Below, in pieces: positions 32,303 through 34,453 of a DNA stretch of 34,453 nucleotides. Each line of letters starts with the position of its first letter. Positions within the stretch are counted from its first letter, which is position 1. The position numbers and the translations under genes are program-made. The DNA comes from Micrococcales bacterium UBA7472 (lineage in GTDB: Bacteria; Actinomycetota; Actinomycetes; Actinomycetales; Microbacteriaceae). The notes beneath the pieces were generated by a model. That model saw nothing but the letters and a program-made list of their open reading frames with translations. It did no database searches and was not told where the DNA came from. The DNA lies in the NCBI GenBank assembly GCA_002478545.1, contig DLOY01000077.1, positions 1 to 34,453 on the forward strand, in the 5' to 3' direction.

Positions 32303-32674
32303 ATGAACAGGCTCGTCAAATTTACAGTGACTGGATTGGCCGGCACTATGCTCGACTTCCTGGCCTTCAACCTCGTCCTGCTGCTCACGGGCAATCCTTT
32401 GTTATCACGGGGTGTTGGTTACCTCTTTGGAACCTTGTGGGCTTTTTTCGTCAACCGATCATGGGTCTTTGGGTCGAAAAACGGTATCGCAAGCATCATC
32501 CCGTTTCTAGCACTTTACGGTTCGAGTGGTTTCGTCGCCGTCACAATCCAAAGCTTTCTGAATGAGAGCTCAGGGATTTTCGTCGCCTACCTCTTTAGCC
32601 TGGCAAGCGCTTCGGTAATGAATTTTCTTGGGTTGCGTTCATTGGTGTTTAGGGGTTCCGGAAAAGCAAACTAA
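32303..32674 (+). CDS. GtrA family membrane protein
   Basis: A small integral membrane protein of 123 residues with four hydrophobic segments. Family marks are FTVTGLAGTMLDFLAFN at the start, RGVGYLFGTLWAFFVNRSWVF in the middle and NFLGLRSLVF at the end. GtrA-type proteins are thought to help move polyprenyl-phosphate-linked sugars across the membrane for outer-face glycosyltransferases. It ends the plus-strand unit, 3 bases after the aldolase gene, and would fit with the GT2 at 27349 and the GT-C-like domain at 28678. The ATG at 32303 has AAGG just upstream. Confidence 0.9.
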   Translation: MNRLVKFTVTGLAGTMLDFLAFNLVLLLTGNPLLSRGVGYLFGTLWAFFVNRSWVFGSKNGIASIIPFLALYGSSGFVAVTIQSFLNESSGIFVAYLFSLASASVMNFLGLRSLVFRGSGKAN

Positions 32675-32696
32675 ATCCGGCCCAATTCGCATTTAG

Positions 32697-33011
32697 GCAT
32701 CCGATGGCGAGGTCGAACGTTGGGGCATTGCCCGTGCGCTATTTAAACTCCCAGGCATCTTGTTCTTAGATGAGGCAACCAGCCCGCTTGATGGCGAGAC
32801 TGAGGCACAGATCTCTAAGGTTCTGGACAGCCTGCGCGGCAAGATGACCGTGGTGCTGATTGCTCACAGGCTCTCAACCGTAATGAACTCAGACAAAATC
32901 ATCTACCTAGACAAGGGTCGAGTAGTTGCCGAAGGCACCTTCTCTGAGCTGCAGGCTAAGGTGCCAGACTTTGCCAAGGCTGTAGAGCTCATGGGCATAG
33001 CCAAGGGCTAG
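32697..33011 (+). pseudogene. Truncated 3' end of an ABC transporter ATPase gene (second copy of the 16337-18142 type)
   Basis: The last ~104 codons of an ABC ATPase. It starts abruptly after a TAG at 32694-32696. The signature LSGGE is damaged to SDGE, then RWGIARAL, Walker B ILFLDEATSPLD, the H-loop IAHRLST and the tail follow. By eye about 85% of residues match the C-terminus of the intact ABC protein at 16337-18142, but many codons differ at third positions, so it is not a recent copy. No Walker A or permease part is present. A TTG at 32760 could start an 83-residue product but would not be a functional ATPase. It probably marks the scar of a recombination that placed the glycan genes here. 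Confidence 0.85.
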
Positions 33012-33078
33012 ACCACTTTCAAGCAGGTCATCTTTGGCTCACATGCAGGCAAAAGGCTTCGGTGAGTAAACTTCGAGC

Positions 33079-33933
33079 ATGAATACCCGCACTAATCTGC
33101 CTGCTCTGCTGGCGATTGGACTTTGGGGAACTCTTGCACCGATCGGATCACTTCTGTCTGATCTTCCCCCTTTTTTTCTTACTGGCGTTGGCTTGCTGGT
33201 CGGGTCGACTCTGGCCTGGTTCATGGGGCTCAAGCCGCGGCAAGCGCTGACCATCCAACCTAAGACGCTGCTAGTTGGAGTTGTTGGCCTATTTGGTTAT
33301 CACGCCGCGCTTTTCACGGCACTTCAGATGGCTCCTGCGGTTCAGGCCAACTTGGTTAACTACCTCTGGCCACTACTTATAGTCCTATTAGCACCACTGT
33401 TTATCAAGGGAGCCTCGCGCACCGTTCGACATGTGATTGCCGGATTGATTGGCTTCTTGGGAGCCGCACTGGCAATTACTTCAGCCGGGGAGATAGCTGG
33501 CGATGGCAGTTGGGGCTACCTATTTGCTTTTCTTGCAGCCGTGATTTGGGCAAGTTACTCGCTTATGACAAAGCGCTTGCCTCACTTCCCAACTGCCTTC
33601 GTGGGGGTCTTTGGTTTTGTTTCTGGGTGTCTCTCTTTAATCGCTCACCTGCTCCTTGAGCAACCCGTTTCCCCTTCAACATTCGAATGGGCACTGTTGG
33701 TCATAATGGGGCTTGGGTCATTAGGTGGAGCTTTCTACCTTTGGGATTATGCGATCAAGAACGGCGACCCGCAGCGAATCGGACTGCTGTCATTTCTGAC
33801 GCCGCTACTTTCAACAACCCTTCTGCTTTTGGCGACAGGAAAAGCTCTGACGCTGCAACTGATACTTGCCGGAGTCTTGATAGTTGGGGCAGCCCTGCTG
33901 GGCAACAGGGTGCAGAAAAAGCAAGATGGCTGA
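33079..33933 (+). CDS. EamA/DMT superfamily exporter (YddG-like)
   Basis: An inner-membrane metabolite exporter of 284 residues with ten predicted helices arranged as two EamA repeats (about 8-130 and 145-275). PALLAIGLWGTLAPIG at the start and LVNYLWPLLIVLLAP in the first repeat resemble the aromatic amino acid exporter YddG, as does LGSLGGAFYLWDYAIKNGDP in the second. Substrate specificity is only suggested. The ATG start at 33079 is 67 bases after the ABC remnant, and the gene overlaps the MFS gene by 8 bases. It probably belongs to the conserved right flank rather than to the glycan locus. Confidence 0.9.
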   Translation: MNTRTNLPALLAIGLWGTLAPIGSLLSDLPPFFLTGVGLLVGSTLAWFMGLKPRQALTIQPKTLLVGVVGLFGYHAALFTALQMAPAVQANLVNYLWPLLIVLLAPLFIKGASRTVRHVIAGLIGFLGAALAITSAGEIAGDGSWGYLFAFLAAVIWASYSLMTKRLPHFPTAFVGVFGFVSGCLSLIAHLLLEQPVSPSTFEWALLVIMGLGSLGGAFYLWDYAIKNGDPQRIGLLSFLTPLLSTTLLLLATGKALTLQLILAGVLIVGAALLGNRVQKKQDG

Positions 33934-34453
33934 ACACTTCAGAAAGCGGTCGCTGGCACTGCCGATCTACTTACCCTCGCTTTTGTTTGAGGCGGCACTG
34001 AGCGCTTTGCTGCCCATCCTTCCGGCGAGCGCCAGCGAATACGGCGCAGGGCTATCCGCCGCCGGGGCTGTAACGGCAGCTGCGATGCTTGGAACATTTC
34101 TCTTTGAACTTCCTGCCGCCTCGATTGTTAGTCGCATCGGTGAGCGCGCGTCAATGATGATTTCAACCGTCACTGCATCCGGGTTTGGATTACTGGGATT
34201 TCTCAGCCTGGGCTATCTGCCTCTGCTTTTGACAGCAGCTGGTTTCGGCGCCATGTTCTCGCTGTTTGGGCTGTCACGACACTCCATGCTGGCGGCAAAA
34301 GTTCCAGTAACTCACCGCGCTAAATCTATGTCGCTACTCGGCGGGTCCTTCAGGGGTGGTGCCGCGCTGGGTCCACTGCTGGGCTCGCTCGTGGTCGCCG
34401 AATTCGGCACTGCGGCGGCTTATCTTGTGGCAAGCGCTTTGTGCTTGACGGCC
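33926..34453 (+). CDS. Major facilitator superfamily transporter (partial, 3' end outside window)
   Basis: The frame starts at ATG 33926 and stays open for 176 codons to the window edge. It encodes a membrane protein with the first five helices of an MFS transporter. Between helices 2 and 3 lies ELPAASIVSRIGERASM, a variant of MFS motif A, and helix 5 contains RGGAALGPLLGSLV, a motif C-like element common in drug/proton antiporters. The gene overlaps the DMT exporter stop by 8 bases, so the two are likely co-transcribed. The substrate is unknown. Confidence 0.85.
   Translation, partial: MAEHFRKRSLALPIYLPSLLFEAALSALLPILPASASEYGAGLSAAGAVTAAAMLGTFLFELPAASIVSRIGERASMMISTVTASGFGLLGFLSLGYLPLLLTAAGFGAMFSLFGLSRHSMLAAKVPVTHRAKSMSLLGGSFRGGAALGPLLGSLVVAEFGTAAAYLVASALCLTA

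Noticed and set aside
32760..33011. Functional small ATPase from the TTG at 32760
   Set aside because: Without Walker A, a proper signature or a permease domain it cannot act as an ABC ATPase; truncated pseudogene is the simpler reading.
17870..33011. Recent exact duplication of the ABC gene end
   Set aside because: The protein similarity is high but the DNA differs at many third positions and the longest shared runs are short, so the copies are diverged homologues rather than a fresh duplication.
1..34453. CRISPR arrays, tRNA/rRNA genes, transposases or phage genes
   Set aside because: I looked for regularly spaced repeats, cloverleaf-like sequences, transposase motifs and integrases and saw none.

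Overview
The window is almost entirely a large surface-polysaccharide (glycan) biosynthesis locus of about 31 kb (roughly 1409-33011), bordered by ordinary chromosomal genes. On the left are dapC (partial) and fdxA, a pairing I associate with Actinobacteria. On the right are a YddG-like DMT exporter and the start of an MFS transporter. Intermediate base composition, very tight gene packing, many TTG/GTG starts and the fdxA-dapC pair suggest a small-genome actinobacterium, perhaps a freshwater Microbacteriaceae. That placement is inference. I see no rRNA, tRNA, CRISPR array or insertion sequence.

Layout. (1) 16228 down to 1409, minus strand: one run of 13 tightly coupled genes. From its promoter end it encodes a GtrB-like GT2 with two C-terminal membrane segments, a GT-C membrane protein, a GT4, a three-enzyme set for a UDP-N-acetyl-6-deoxy-L-hexosamine (RmlD-like reductase, CapE-like 4,6-dehydratase/5-epimerase, WecB-like 2-epimerase), a LIC12162-family putative transferase, an SDR, another GT4, a CDP-6-deoxyhexose set (CDP-glucose 4,6-dehydratase, RmlC-like epimerase, glucose-1-phosphate cytidylyltransferase, SDR) and a GT2. 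(2) Divergent from this, an MsbA/PglK-like ABC transporter (16337-18142), the likely glycan-lipid flippase. (3) 18132-23637: a nonulosonate-like module (NeuB/SpsE synthase, GT2, RmlD-like SDR, SpsF cytidylyltransferase, DegT aminotransferase, aldo/keto reductase) split over three alternating transcription units. (4) 23638-24233: a gap with at most a gene remnant. (5) 24234-25634, minus: another GT-C-like membrane protein. (6) 25722-32674, plus: a seven-gene unit containing a tandem nucleotidyltransferase, a GT2, a GDPD-like protein, a membrane GT-C-like protein fused to a phosphoribulokinase-like domain, a HAD phosphatase, a class II aldolase and GtrA. (7) 32697-33011: the 3' stump of a second copy of the ABC transporter ATPase.

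How it may work together. Sugar-nucleotide pathways supply CDP-deoxyhexose, UDP-L-RhaNAc/QuiNAc and a CMP-nonulosonate-like sugar. Soluble GT2/GT4 enzymes build a lipid-linked glycan, and the ABC transporter could flip it. The GtrA, GtrB-like and GT-C proteins could add residues on the outer face from polyprenyl-phosphate sugars. The initiating phosphoglycosyltransferase and a clear Wzy polymerase are not in the window.

The best candidate for something undescribed is region (6). It looks like a self-contained route that makes or trims a small phosphorylated sugar or polyol, activates it with a nucleotide and transfers it at the membrane. The PRK-like kinase fused to a polytopic GT-C-like protein is the most striking part.
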